NCBI GenBank assembly: GCA_019671135.1
Contig: JAHRHY010000009.1
Coordinates: forward strand, 806,001 to 870,000
Origin: Linnemannia hyalina
Lineage: Eukaryota; Mortierellomycota; Mortierellomycetes; Mortierellales; Mortierellaceae
Direction: 5' to 3'
DNA length: 64,000 bases
A program made the translations under genes and the position numbers. Below, piece after piece: positions 10,502 to 22,175 of this stretch; positions within the stretch are counted from its first letter, which is position 1; each line of letters starts with the position of its first letter. The notes under the pieces were generated by a model, which saw only the letters and a list, made by a program, of their open reading frames with translations, had not been told where the DNA came from and ran no database searches.

Positions 10502-11441
10502 TTAAGCACCGGACTTCAAGCCGACGGCGGAGGCCAAGCTGTTGAACAAGTTGGAAGGAGCCAAGCTGGACAAGATGCTGGTCGAGGCACCAGTCTTGAC
10601 AGCCTCATGAGCAGCAGCAGTCTCGGCGGCCTGGGCAGCATCAAGAGCCTCCTGCTCCTTCTTGGTCAAGGGCAGACCCTCCAACTCATGGTCAAACTCC
10701 TGGAAGATATCAATGTTGCGAATGAAGGCCTGGCAAGACTCCTCGACAATGGCCTTATGAGTCGCCTCATCGACCTCAACCTGGTTCAGACGGATACGGA
10801 ACATTTCCTTGAACTCGTTCTTGTTCTCGATACGGTCAAAGTTGTAGAATGCAACTCCCTTACCCTCGGGGAGGTCGTTGTACTTTTGCAACTTCTTGGC
10901 GAGGATCTGACCACCAGAGAGGTCACCGAGGTAGCGGACGTAGGTGTGGGCGATGAGGAGTTCGGGCTGGGACTCGGAGCAGCGGCGGATGGCGTCGATG
11001 TAGGCCTTTTGGGCGGGGGAGGGGGTCAAGAGCATGTCGCGCCACTCGGGGCCGTTGAAGAACTCGAGGTCCTCCTCGAGGGCGGCCTTGCGGTTGAGCT
11101 CGGTAGGGAAGTAGACCAGCTGGACGTTCTCGTTGTCCTTGTTCTTCTCCAAGGCCTCCTCAAGAGCGCTATTGGTCGGATGAGTACAAGGAAAAAAAAA
11201 TATTTGGTTAGTTGGATGAAAAAAAAGGGGGACTAGCAAAAGAGGGTGTGTTCCTGAGAGAACAAATGAAAAAAAAAGGAAGCATTCCTTACTTGTAGAT
11301 GTGGTAGAGGGAGACGAGGAAACGGCCGTAGGTGGCAGGAGTGATTTCGCCGCGGAAGAAGTACTTGACGAACTTGGAGCGCTCGGCTTCGGCGTGGACG
11401 GTCTTGGTACCTTCCTTGAGATCGACAGCGAGAAGAGCCAT
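10502..11441 (-). CDS. HMX1: Heme oxygenase
   Basis: Two exons, 11293-11441 and 10502-11168, give 271 residues. Heme oxygenase opens heme to biliverdin, CO and iron, recovering iron and limiting heme toxicity. The proximal heme ligand is His16 in KTVHAEAE, and the distal-helix glycine motif GDLSGG is at residues 131-136, both as in the family. Other conserved blocks are YGRFLVSLYHIYNALEEALE, spanning the intron, and FKEMFRIRLNQVE. The C-terminus after about residue 235 is Ala-rich and then amphipathic (SSLAPSNLFNSLASAVGLK). It is not a clear transmembrane anchor such as mammalian HO-1 has, so a peripheral or soluble enzyme is likely. The first intron contains poly-A/T-rich sequence. Convergent with dolichyldiphosphatase, 177 bp between stops. 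Confidence 0.95.
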
Positions 11442-11821
11442 TGTGTGTATTATGTTTTTTTAGGGCGGTGGTGGTGTGGGTGTGGGAGGGAGTGAAGAAA
11501 GAGTTGGTTGGTTGTAAGTGAAGAATGAAGAGAAAGAAGAAAAAAAAAAGAAGGAAAACGATGGAGTTTATATATGAATTGTGGAGGAACAAACCCCAGG
11601 AACAATAAAGAGGCGTTCCTGATGGCGTCTTTTTCCCCCTTCTTTCGAAGCAAGAGTATGTTCCATCAGATATGAGTTGCATGCGAACGATTGAATTGAA
11701 TTGAATAGCGGAATGTCGAATCTGATAACGAAAACTGTCGGTCTTGGATGCTCTCAGACCGTGGGCAGAACAAGGAAAATGTTTTCCATCCTCCGCTCTC
11801 TCACCTGCCTTTGTTCCACCG

Positions 11822-11860
11822 CTCTACTCTTCTACTCTTCTACTCTTCTACACTTCTACT
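11822..11860. repeat. Short tandem repeat, TTCTACTCT units
   Basis: About four copies of a nine-base TTCTACTCT unit on the plus strand, decaying to related CTTCTAC sequence. It lies in intergenic DNA upstream of heme oxygenase. Confidence 0.75.
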
Positions 11861-12602
11861 TTATTACTCTCAGGTGTCAGAAACAAAAAGGAAGACAGCA
11901 GAACAGGAGAGAACATAATAGGACAAAAAGATGACCAACAGGAACAGAAACGCGAGCAAGAAAAAGAACATGGGTAAGCGCTGTCACGTAGCATGTTTGT
12001 TATTCTCTTCTCGCTGAAAGAAGCAGGCATAAGCAACAACAGCCATCAATGGCCTCTCTCGGCAACGCATTGTTCTCTACTACTCTCCTCAATCGTTCGC
12101 TCTAGACCCTAAAAACACCTTTCAAAGGGCTGATACTCTTCACCTTTCGACCCATGCTCGAAACCTCATCACTCACTCCAAACTCCTCGCTTCGTTATCA
12201 ATCAGCGTTGTTAACAACGAGAGCAACAGCAAAACAAAGACAGGCAAACGGGTTATTTGACAGACATCTTGCCGCGCTTAGCCTAGTCAGTTGAGCACCC
12301 TAACAACATGGCATGTACCCCTTTCCAAAACAGCCACGCCTACTTCCTCCTTGTTCACTCTCTCTCTGTAATAGTTTGTTTTTGGTAACGATCCTCTGTC
12401 TGCTCTGCCCGTAACCACCCATCGGAAGGACCACTTTAGTCATCTTCATCGTCGACCCAAGCATCCTTGCGCCATTCTAGGCATTCCTTTTTGCCACTCC
12501 CCACTCCTCTTCGCTCATTTCTTCATGAGCGAGACATTCACCCGACACCAAGGCAAACATGAACATGTGTACTGTACCGATCGTTGATGATAAACTTTTA
12601 CC

Positions 12603-12626
12603 AAAAAAAAAAAAAAAAAAAAAAAA
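12603..12626. repeat. Poly-A run of 24
   Basis: Uninterrupted run of 24 A on the plus strand. No target-site duplication or retroelement frame was seen next to it, so a retrotransposed tail is not claimed. Confidence 0.8.
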
Positions 12627-14057
12627 GAAGCAAACCTTGATTTTGAGAGAACCCTCTAAATTCTCCGATTGGCTGGATTTTTACGTACGCCTCTGATTTG
12701 TCACGTAGACTTTACCTGCATTAGACACTTTTGAGCTCCACCTTTGTGTTTGTTGGTTTGTTGTTTGTTGTCATGTTCGCCCGCCCTTTTTTCCATGATT
12801 GAATAGGTTCATGGACTGAGAAAGCTACTTCGTTTGTTATATCTAAAAAAAAAAAAAAAGTGGTTGATGAACTCGACTCAGGACTCGACGCTCTTGGTTG
12901 TTGAACACCCGACAAACGAAGGTATTATTCATCCATCTATGGTGTTCTTTCTTGTTCCTGACAAGCAAGTTTCTTGTCTGCGGTGGCGATGGACTTACGT
13001 GTCCCTTTTGTCCAACTACAGATTGGAAGTATACATTATATGCGGATGAGAGAAAGGTACCACCCATCGAAGGGTATGAGAGACGGCTGTAGGACAAGAT
13101 GAAAGTCCTATCAATAGCAGAGGGATGAGTGCGTGGGCTGGCTCGGATGTTGGTGGCGAAGAGAGGGAGAAAAGCAAACGTGTCCATGATGGAGCACATA
13201 AACACAAAAACACGGCAAGACTGACAGATGATCAAACGCCAACCCCAACAACAACATCAACGACCTCAACAATTTAATAAGGGACGGACAAAGAGCCATT
13301 GTTTGTTGTTTGTTTGGTAAACAGTCGAAAAAAGGGAGCCAACTCGCCCTTTGTGTCCTATGATAGAGGGATGTTAATGGGTGCGAATGGAGACAAGGGT
13401 CTAGATTGAGAGATGTTCACATGGATGGCAAACCCTAGAGAGATGGCCGTTCTAGGGTCAGAACACGCGCATAGGTTACTAATCAACAACTTTCGATATG
13501 TTCAAATGATCGTGTTTAGCACACACACACAAAGAAGAGTCTTGTGGGCCTAGCATTTTTTTTCTCGCTCCGCTTTTCAGTGTCGACAAGCATATCATAG
13601 CTGAGTTTTGTGTTGCATTCCAGAAGAGCATTCGCGACCATTTCAGACCTTGTCAGCTTTTGGTAATTTCATTCCTGAACTCTCTCTTCTTCCCTCGTAC
13701 GAGAATCCTTGCGGAATTAAAATGAAATCACGTTTGTAAATAAATTCCGGCTCTAGACATGCATAGGAGACAGGCGCTGGCTGTGTAAAGCACGTACATT
13801 TCTGGGCATGTATCCTTTGCTCCTTATGGCATGGCGTGCACGGGTGTGGCGAGTGCAAAGATGAATATGCGAGTGGAAGAATGAGGGTAGGAAAGGCAGC
13901 AGGCTTCTTTATTTTAGCCTTTCCGCCTTGCGCTTTTTCGGACAAAGGCTTGGCCTTTTTATTAGCCGCCAACATACACACACCAACGAAAGCAATCGCT
14001 CTATTCAGGCGAAAAGTAGGCGCATAGCAAGAAGATTTGTTTTTTTTTAAAAAAAAT

Positions 14058-14669
14058 TCAGGCAGACGGGTGGTAGTGCTTTTTAACCAAGATGTAGAGC
14101 TTTCGAACACATTGAGGGCGCGGATTCAGTGACGCCAATGCCTCTTCCCGGAGGTCGTTGTATTCTGTCAACGTTCTGAATGCCATTTTGAGACGAAGGC
14201 GGACTAATATGATAAAAGAGGATCCAAAAGTTCAAGTTAGCAATATACTTCATTGCAAGGTTCACTTTTCTTTTGTTTTGGCGTTAGAGCTAGCCGCTTT
14301 TCATTGCGAAACATACAACTTACCGTCGGGTGCTGGGATCCAAGGGAAGGGAGGTCCAGCAAGCGCAATCTAGAGGTCAGGAAGAGGCGGTACCCATTTA
14401 GGTTCAGAGGCGACAGGCTGAGGTGGAGTGGCAGCTGAAGCGTTGACAGAGGTCCTGTTGGAATGGACAACATGGGTCGAAACAGGAGACTACTCTACTC
14501 TTTCGCGACTTGTCCGAGTAGGACCCGAGACGCCTTTTCCCACGCGATCAGGACTTTGAGAGCGATTAGTGGTGGCGGAGGTGTTGCGGTTGATGAACTT
14601 TTGGGTGCGAGCGCGCTCTTCGAGCATCCATTGGACGTTCTTCTTGTTCATTGCAGTGATGGAGTCCAT
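14058..14669 (-). pseudogene. Small unrecognised gene, probably decayed (two in-frame TAG codons)
   Basis: An ATG at 14669 opens a frame of 59 codons with good coding bias (MDSITAMNKKNVQWMLEERA start, then Ser/Thr/Arg-rich), ending at TAG 14490-14492. The same frame continues past this stop with coding-like codons (VSTHVVHSNRTSVNASAA and onward, then KWVPPLPDL). It meets a second TAG, continues (IALAGPPFPWIPAPD) to a good GTAAGT donor at about 14325, and can join in phase to an exon after a TATTAG acceptor (LRLKMAFRTLTEYNDLREE), ending at TGA 14058. Either the real product is only the 59-residue peptide, or this is a longer gene carrying two nonsense mutations. The family was not recognised. 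Confidence 0.35.
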
Positions 14670-15464
14670 GGTGCTAGGACAAGACGGGAAGAGTAGGATG
14701 TTGCTTTTTTTGTTTTCGTTTGTTTGTTGAATGTGAAGTATTGAGAGGGCTGACGATAGGAGTGGAATAAAGTCCAGTAATAGGAGCGGGTAAGTAAAAA
14801 AAGAGGAGTAGAGTAAAAGTACCAAAGTAACCAACAACATCAATCGCGTTTTCATTCTCTATAGCAATGTCTGCTGTGCACTTGTCCCTTGGTTTTGATC
14901 CCTCGCGTGAGGTAAAAGCCTGTTGTTCAGCGATATACAAATATGTCACAGTTCTGTTCACACTCAAGCCATGGATTTCTACACTGTTGCTCCTTGTTGT
15001 TCTGAAGGCCAAGATAGGCTTGACTGGTCCAACGGTCGTTGGATTTAAAAAATATTCCTAAACGGCTTGGTTTACGTCTATGGCAAGCCGCCTCTCAGAC
15101 CCTACGAGGCCAAGTGAGCACAAATGGTATACGGTAGGTGAATGAAGAATGGTGCCCCTCTCTATTAACCTTAAGATGATTGACGGTCAACAGAGGGTTG
15201 ATCCCTATCCAGGCACCATCACCATGATCCTGTACCATCACTGACCACTTTATCCATCTCACATCAGAAATGATTTTTGACCAAACATAATAAGCAATTG
15301 ACTGCGGGAAAAGAAAAGGCTAAAAGTCCCCAGCAGAAAAAACAGTCGGGAACACCAGACACGTTTTGCCACGATCGCCATGTGACGATTCGCAGAACAC
15401 ATAAAAACCTAACAGTTGCGCATTCTTTACATTCCTACATCCCTGAATCGACAACAACCTCGCC
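14670..15464. other. Intergenic upstream of second F-box gene
   Basis: About 800 bp. Small frames occur on both strands (for example 14867-15061 plus, a hydrophobic 64-codon frame), but none has a family match or convincing bias. No gene is called. Confidence 0.5.
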
Positions 15465-17057
15465 ATGCCGACATCCTCAACCACCTCTCAACACCTCCCT
15501 CACGCCAATGACCACACGCAATCGAGCTTATCTGTACTGCGACATAATGGCTCCCGCGTCACAATATTCGATATCCCATTGATCCTCGACGAGATACTCC
15601 GCCACCTCACAATATTCGACCTTCGCAACTGCCAGCGTGTGAGCAAGTATTGGAACGGTCTATGCCGTCCAGGGATATGGAGGTTCGTCTCTCTCCGCAA
15701 CCAATGTACAAACAACACGGAAAGGGAGTCGATTCTGCAGAACGCCCGTTGGATCCGTTCTCTCTCGGTCGACTTTTGGGACACGAGTCTAGTGGATGGA
15801 GAGCCTTGCCGAAGCCTGCACAAGCTTGTTATCTGGGGACAGGAGCAACAGCAACAGTTGGCGCAGCAGGAGCAGAAGGAAGGAAAGGCACCCGACACCA
15901 TGCTGCCAACACAGACAACGACTGCGTGGGACTTGATTGACAGGAACTCGGCCTTACGATCACTCTCTCTCGAGAACACCGAGCTGCTGCTTCCACAATT
16001 GACGGCGTCCTACCTCAATTCGGTTTTATTCTCGACAATACGCGTGTTAACCGTCAACGTGGGTATCCGGATAATGTCACCCTTGCCCATCATAACACTA
16101 CTCAGCCACTGCCCTGACTCCTTGCAGGAGCTCTCCTTGACCAGCTGGGGCGGGATATTTTGGAAAACACCCATCGATGTCGTCTGTCCTGCAAGTGCGA
16201 CGACCCTGACTGCGAGCTGGAGGGTCCTTCCGTCTTTGAGATCTCTTCATGTCGAATGTCATATGGTTGGGGACCTCCACGCCTCGATTCTCCTCCCGCT
16301 ACTACAACACTGTTGCCCTCAGTTGAAGCAGCTGACTCTTGGCCCGGTCCCGCGAGGACTCTGCCGGTCACTCGTAGATAACCTTGTCGCCTTCTGCCCG
16401 TTCCTCATTGACCTTGAGATGTCTGAGGTCGGGTTGCACGATTTGGAGATGTTTCGCCTGGTCCAGAGCTACGTCGGATTGCAGCGAGTCGACATTTCCA
16501 TCTACGCGAACATGACTGACCGAGTCATCCCGACCCTGATCCAAGCCTCTGGTTCGACCCTGACAAGAGTTCGAATTGTCGAACGAGACGCTGAACGTGG
16601 ACAATCCAATACAATGCCGTTGTACCCAACTATGTTCCTGGAGCAATGTCCACGTTTAGTGTCGTTGGTGGTCCGACCGATCGCTTGGTATCTTGGGCTG
16701 GAGAATTGCCTTCGATCCTTGGTGGAGGGCAGCAACGAAAAGGAAAAGAATGATGGTCAGTGGGTCTGCCCTGATTTGGAGACGCTTGAACTCAGCTGTT
16801 TGGTTTGCATGGATTCGACGAATGTGGGTAGAAAGATGACGTTTGTCAAGATGACGGAACGACTATGTCGGAAGTTGAGGGACCTGAAGAGGTTGAAGTC
16901 GATTCGGTTGGATAGAGCAACGACGAGAAGGCGCATGACGACGAGCCTCCAGCTCCCGACAGGAAATGCGAATGATGATGCTAGTCAGATACAGGTGATG
17001 ATGGAGAGAAGAGAAGAGATGATTAGAGAATATCTCTATCTCCACATGGGTCTTTGA
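15465..17057 (+). CDS. F-box protein with leucine-rich-type C-terminal region
   Basis: Intronless 530-residue frame. An F-box-like segment lies at about residues 34-76 (IFDIPLILDEILRHLTIFDLRNCQRVSKYW, split here by eye into helices), followed by leucine-rich segments: LRSLSLENTELLL, SLQELSLTSWGGI, LPSLRSLHVECH, CPQLKQLTLGPV, CPFLIDLEMSEV, CPRLVSLVVRP and LETLELSC. As in the first F-box gene, the role expected from the family is substrate recognition in an SCF ubiquitin ligase. It shares architecture but little direct sequence with the protein at 3555. A polar Gln/Glu-rich insert (QEQQQQLAQQEQKEGK) sits at about residues 126-141. Starts at the first ATG of the frame. Substrate unknown. Confidence 0.87.
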   Translation: MPTSSTTSQHLPHANDHTQSSLSVLRHNGSRVTIFDIPLILDEILRHLTIFDLRNCQRVSKYWNGLCRPGIWRFVSLRNQCTNNTERESILQNARWIRSLSVDFWDTSLVDGEPCRSLHKLVIWGQEQQQQLAQQEQKEGKAPDTMLPTQTTTAWDLIDRNSALRSLSLENTELLLPQLTASYLNSVLFSTIRVLTVNVGIRIMSPLPIITLLSHCPDSLQELSLTSWGGIFWKTPIDVVCPASATTLTASWRVLPSLRSLHVECHMVGDLHASILLPLLQHCCPQLKQLTLGPVPRGLCRSLVDNLVAFCPFLIDLEMSEVGLHDLEMFRLVQSYVGLQRVDISIYANMTDRVIPTLIQASGSTLTRVRIVERDAERGQSNTMPLYPTMFLEQCPRLVSLVVRPIAWYLGLENCLRSLVEGSNEKEKNDGQWVCPDLETLELSCLVCMDSTNVGRKMTFVKMTERLCRKLRDLKRLKSIRLDRATTRRRMTTSLQLPTGNANDDASQIQVMMERREEMIREYLYLHMGL

Positions 17058-18355
17058 TTGTAATATAGCTTTTTTTCTTTGGAAAAGATACGAACAAGCC
17101 ATGTGAACAGCTGGTAGTAAAACTTCATGGACTGGTCGCTTTAAGGGAAGCATAGCGAGTGGAAAGGCAAAATTTTGTTCATTTCGGCTGGATTTCTGTT
17201 GTTGTTGTTGTTGTTGTCGACATGAGAGCACAAGCAACGACTACATCACCGAGAAACAAATTCACAGACGAAATCCGTCGCTTTGGAGAGAATAGCGAGC
17301 CAAGGCTAAGGCGCAAACAACTTGGATGGCAGCCATGCCTGCCCTATCTTACAATCCGATAATGAGCACGATTCACAGATTGACGTGATGGAGAACGAGA
17401 GAATGAACTTGTCTTGGCAGACACATGAGTGAGGAGGATGAAGTGAGAAGAAAAAGGATTGGTTGTTTTTTCGCACCCGGTGCTCGTGCATCGGTCCCAC
17501 GTGTATGTACGTCTCGGCCATGTTGGGGTACAATTGAAGAGAGGATGGGACATGGTTGACATTGGTTGACTTAGGCATTGGTCTCCATATCTTTTTTTCT
17601 TGTCGTTGCTGAGTCTGCCAATGTTGGTTGGATGGGCTACGTCGGATTCGAGCATCAAATATATATTTTGCTTGTGCCGACCTATTTTTTGTCTTGCCTT
17701 CTCCACTGCCCCACCCCCTTTACCGATTCACCCACCGATCCGGCCCTTCTTTGCAGTTTTTCTACCTCCATCACATCCCCAACCGTTCTCTTTCTTCTTT
17801 CGTTCTTTCTTTCTTGTACTCTTCTTATACCACATTCTTTTTCTTTCATTCTTTCTCTACTCCTCTCCCTCTCCTCTGCCCTACTTGCCACTACTTACCC
17901 CTTGTTTGTCGTTCACACCCGCACACAAGCCGTCTTTTTTGCACCAAACGCAATTGACCCCGACACACCTACCTTTCATCCTTTTTTACCACGCTCTGCT
18001 CCCTGAACTTTTCGTTGCTTCTTTCTTCCTTCTACTCACTTTCCCTCTCATCCCCCTCACTTTCTTTTCGCTCAGCCTCGGATCGATATCCATCCCTCCC
18101 TCACTCCTCTCCGCTCAATTCCTGACACATTTTTGCTCCGTGGGTCAGATTATCACTCTTCGGGGTCTCAAACACCGCCAGTCATCCCTCTCCCACTGAT
18201 CTCCTTTGGCGCCTCCTTCTCGTCTTCGCTTTCAGGAACAAAAACACACTTTCTTTACGCTTGTCGTCTTATCCCATAGAGTCACTCCGGAGCAACTAGA
18301 CCCTCTCTTCGCTCATTCGCCTACCCCTACCCCTCTCTGATTCACACCTCGCAGA
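17058..18355. other. Intergenic, leader of TMEM135-like gene A
   Basis: About 1.3 kb without a supportable gene. A (TTG)6 run lies near 17197-17216. From about 17690 to 18340 the plus strand is extremely pyrimidine-rich (long CT/TTCT runs), which reads as promoter and 5' UTR of the downstream gene. Open frames there reflect low complexity. Confidence 0.6.
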
Positions 18356-21089
18356 ATGGACAATGCATGGGAGAACTTTCTGGAGGCCATTGCCGAACTT
18401 TTGTCAATGGCCTTGACGAACAAGGAGACTGAAAAGGTCATTGCTGGCTTCAACAACTTTCAGCAACGACTCCAACGTCTCAGCAGGTAAACCACAACAA
18501 ACAGCACGTTGAATACGAGGGAACAAGATTGAAAAAAAAAGGAACCGCCTATAGTGTGTGTGTTACGAAGTGGTGGGGTATTGGTAGTATAAAGTGAATG
18601 CTTTTTTACTGCTCTTAACAAGATGTTTGGCGCGCTCAACCCACCCAACAACTTTTTTTTTTATGCAATGGTAGCCACAACCTCGCAAAGCTCAATCTGG
18701 AGATTACGGCGCAAAAGAAGCGGGTCAGCAAGTGTAAACATGAGGGCAAGACATGTCCTCAGAACGTGACCCGAGGCTTCTTCAAAACCTGGATGATTGC
18801 CTATGTCCTCAAGTACCTCATTGGAGTGTTACCCGCCGTCTTGACCGGCAAGGCTTTCAAGAAGTAAGTGCAAAAAGTCATCGTGAAATGAGAAAAAACA
18901 GGCGGTGAAGGACTGATCTTCCTTCCTTTTATTGTCCCATCGTTATGACCATTTGGCTAAAGGCTGCAACGGAAAAGAGGCGAGGAAAAATATCATAGGA
19001 ATGGCATGCAATTAACGAGGAAGACCAGGACAAGGCATGGAAAGAAAAAAGAAGGCGATGTATTGGATCGAGACTATGTCAGGCAACAGGACCAGGAAGA
19101 ATTCAAGACCTATTGGAACACTATCAATAAGAAAAACGTATGTGCATGGATGTTGGACGTTTTCTATCAATTGAGGAACAAGAAACGAGAAAACAGGATC
19201 CTATTTCGTTGGCGATACATGGAACATGGACCGGAGTTGACGGGTCCGGAGATGCCGATGGATCGCTCTCGGCCGTCGAGTTCAATTGAGGGCAGGGAGG
19301 CGTCACGACGGCGTCGAGAGGGCGTTTAGATGTGAACAAAGATCAAGAAAAAAAAATTAAAAGATGTGAACGACTCCAGGAAACGGAACCCGTTCACATG
19401 TCAAGAAGCAAGAATTTGTGGAGAGGGAGAAGGGATTAAGCACGACTCCGCACAGAAGGGCAAGGAGAAGGGGTGCGGGGGAGATACATCTCATTTTTAC
19501 ACAAAGAGAAGTACCTCTGCCATTTCCAGGAAAGGAAACTGCCACTGACAACACGCGTCCTTTGTTGTTTCCACGACCATTCGGTTTCTAGCCCGGCCAT
19601 CTTCAAGAAGAGCGGAGGCAGCGACACCGTCGGATTCGCTTTCTTCCTGTCGTCCTTCCTCTCGGCCTACAAGGCCGTCCTCTGCACCATGCGCTACTAC
19701 CGACCAGAAAACCAGGGCGACCGACTCAACGCATTTGTCGCAGGATCCGTCGCAGGATTGACCCTCTTGCTCGACAAGAACAAGAGCCGCAGGACAGCTC
19801 TCACCCTCTACCTCTTCACACGTTCCATCCAGTTCGGATCAAGCTACTCGATGAAGAAGTGGGCTGAGCACCGGGAAGCCAAGAGATCGACTCAGCGCCT
19901 CGCACTCCGGGATGCTGTCCACTCGTCAGGAAAGGAGCACGCGCTGGTCACACGGTCAGGATGGGACGATATCCTCGCCAAGGTCATGTCGTCGTCCGCC
20001 GCAACAGTGCTGATGTCGTTGACAGCCGCGGTCAACCTCTACTCCTGTGTGATCGAGCCCGATGCGATGCCAAAGTCCTACTGGAACTTCTTGATGCAAC
20101 ACTCGGGCCTGCCTCAAAAATTCGGACCCATGTTTCAGCCTCTCTTGGACGCCTTCCGGTCACAATACGTTGCTCTGCGGGAACTCCCTGGTGGCATGGA
20201 AAACATTGGAATACCAGCCGGCGTTACCTCCAAGGACTTTGTCTCCACCAACATCTCGCCCAACATCGCCACCCTCTACCCCAGCGACCTACACCACGAC
20301 TTTCAGCTCTGCGCCCTGCTGCATCCTTTGACTCCTTGTTCTGGACATTCCATGGATGTCATCACAGGCGAGTTTGGACGCGCCGCCAAGATGTACGGCA
20401 CTCTGAACCTTGTAAGTACACCCTGCGAATCTCACACTTGCTCGACATCGTCTGGTTGAAACCTGCGGTGCCTCGCTCTCCTTCTGACCATTATATCCAA
20501 TTTTCCTGCTTTGGGTCCCATAGATTGTCACGCTTGTGTTCCAGCATAAGAAACTGGCCACCCAGCCCAAGGAGGTCGCCCGTCGATACATCAAGTCGAC
20601 TCTGCGGTCATGTCTCTTCTTAACCATCTATGTCTGGGCTGCCTTCTATACTCCCTGTGCCATGCGCAGGATCTTCAAGCGGGAGAGAACCTTCATGTAA
20701 GCCTCGCTGTCCCAATTGCGTTATTTTCGTTTTGTAGACATGCATTACTTTTCCGATGAAGCGCACAATATTGCAGAGACTAAAGCTCCCTTCCTGAACC
20801 TGCCATTGCATCCAATAGGTACCTCCTCAATGGACTTCTCGCAGGTCTGGCAGTGTTAATTGAGGCGCCAGGACGACAGATGGAATTGGCGTTGTACTGT
20901 CTGCCCCGCGCTCTGGAAACCACCTGGAAGTTGATGTTGAAACGTGGATTGGTCCGCAACATCCCTAACGGCGATATCGCCCTTTTCTGTGCCTCGATGG
21001 GAGTGATGATGACGATCTACCAGAACGATCCCAGCGTCATCAACAACCACTACCTCAACGTCCTCACCCGTGTCTTTGGACGCAACTAG
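18356..21089 (+). CDS. TMEM135-like membrane protein, tandem copy A
   Basis: Five exons, 18356-18486, 18675-18863, 19592-20411, 20524-20696 and 20819-21089, join in phase to 527 residues. TMEM135 proteins are multi-pass membrane proteins linked in animals to peroxisomes, mitochondrial dynamics and lipid handling; the fungal role is unknown. Evidence is a Cys/His motif in the N-terminal part (CKHEGKTC), a second related one (CALLHPLTPC), and a series of hydrophobic segments (TWMIAYVLKYLIGVLPAVL, VGFAFFLSSFLSAYKAVLC, AFVAGSVAGLTLLL, LYLFTRSIQFG, VLMSLTAAVNLYSC, YLLNGLLAGLAVLI). The MEP/SYW pattern around IEPDAMPKSYWNF also fits the family. Intron 2 is 728 nt and holds a 107-codon open frame of doubtful meaning. 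Copy B lies 1.1 kb downstream on the same strand with the same intron positions. Confidence 0.82.
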
Positions 21090-21185
21090 TGGTCATCATC
21101 GCCTTAGTCCTATCGCAACTCCATTTCGTTTTGCACTTTTCGTTTTTGAGGTCATAGAAAACCACAACACTTCGCGCCCTTCGCT

Positions 21186-21191
21186 AATAAA
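21186..21191 (+). terminator. AATAAA polyadenylation signal of TMEM135-like copy A
   Basis: Perfect AATAAA about 97 bases after the TAG stop, followed by an A/T-rich stretch. Confidence 0.5.
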
Positions 21192-22175
21192 AAGAAAGAT
21201 TATTTTTTGATAATTCTTTCCATTTGGTGATGTCCATGGTCGGGTTCTTTGGTAGCATGAGGGTTGAGAGGACAAGGTAGTCCTTTCGGATAAAGAGAAT
21301 GCATCCTGTTTGTTATTTTTGAGTAGGCGAAGAGGAGGAGGGGTAATGGGAAGAGATGTTGGGATACAAAGAAAGAGAGAATGGAGAAGAGAAGGGATAA
21401 AAAGAGAAAAATGTGGGATGGACAGGAGGACGGGTGAAAATAGGTCACCTTGTTGGTCTCGATGATTGATCGCGCTGAAAGTGGCCTGTGCGTGTTCCTA
21501 GTACGAAAAAATGCTTTTTCTGAGGACAGGAAGGCTTTAGATAAATGGAAACCACAATACCATCCATAGGTTTTGGATGGATAGCGGGTTGCATGGGATG
21601 GTGATCTCTCAAGCAAAACGCCAGACGAGGAACGACTACCTAAACCATCGTTCAAGAAACCACGACTGACAGTCCAATGAAAGGAAAATGCTTCCGACCA
21701 AAAGAAAAAAGAAAAGAGATCATATATGCAATGAATCTGCTGGGCAGATTGTGGTGTTGCTTGAGCACAAGGTAGTAAGCAAAATTCCTCTCTCGCTCTC
21801 TCTCTCTCTTCGGGAATCTATCCTTGTTCTTCACCTTCCCCCTTAGCTACTGCAAACCATTCCCATTTTTGAGAACAAAGCAACAATCCAAAGGGAATCG
21901 ACTCCGAAAAATATGACCCCCTTGCTGCTGGCTTTACTGTAAACATAATCCCTTTTTCCCTCCGTTCCCTTCAGTCCTTCTTTCTTTCCCCTTTCGTCTA
22001 TCCTTCCCTTCAGGGACCACAAAAAAACTTTACCTTTGTATTTTTCCTTCTCTCTCTCATTCATCCTTCCTTCATCAATTTTAACATTTTCCGACATCAC
22101 TTGCATTTTTTTTTCTTTGAACGAGCAACCCATGAAAACAACCCTCCTTCCAACAACTTTTACATCTATAATATC
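21192..22175. other. Spacer between the two TMEM135-like genes
   Basis: About 1 kb with no gene. The region from about 21770 to 22130 is CT-rich on the plus strand (CTCTCTCT, CCTTCC), acting as the probable promoter and leader of copy B. The first half is GA-rich on the plus strand. Confidence 0.55.

Larger units (their letters stand above)
11442..14057. other. Gene-poor region
   Basis: About 2.6 kb without a supportable gene. It holds the heme oxygenase leader (GA-rich on the plus strand, about 11460-11560), a short tandem repeat at 11822-11860, an A24 run at 12603-12626 and a second A-run near 12845. A short stretch of minus-strand coding-like sequence near 12438-12500 ends in an acidic tail but could not be tied to a start or to splice sites. 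Frames around 13640-14110 lack coding character. Confidence 0.5.

Noticed and set aside
10412..11236. 274-codon plus-strand frame antisense to heme oxygenase
   Set aside because: Shadow of the opposite-strand gene. The heme oxygenase motifs decide the strand.
12438..12500. Minus-strand coding-like stretch ending LEWRKDAWVDDEDD and a stop
   Set aside because: It looks like a protein C-terminus, but no upstream exon, start or acceptor in phase could be found, so it is not called a gene.
12603..12626. Poly-A tail of a retroposed element
   Set aside because: No target-site duplication, reverse transcriptase or processed-gene sequence is seen next to the run.
17690..18200. Overlapping plus-strand frames rich in Ser, Phe, Leu and Pro
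   Set aside because: All three frames are open because the DNA is CT-rich. This is the leader of the TMEM135-like gene.
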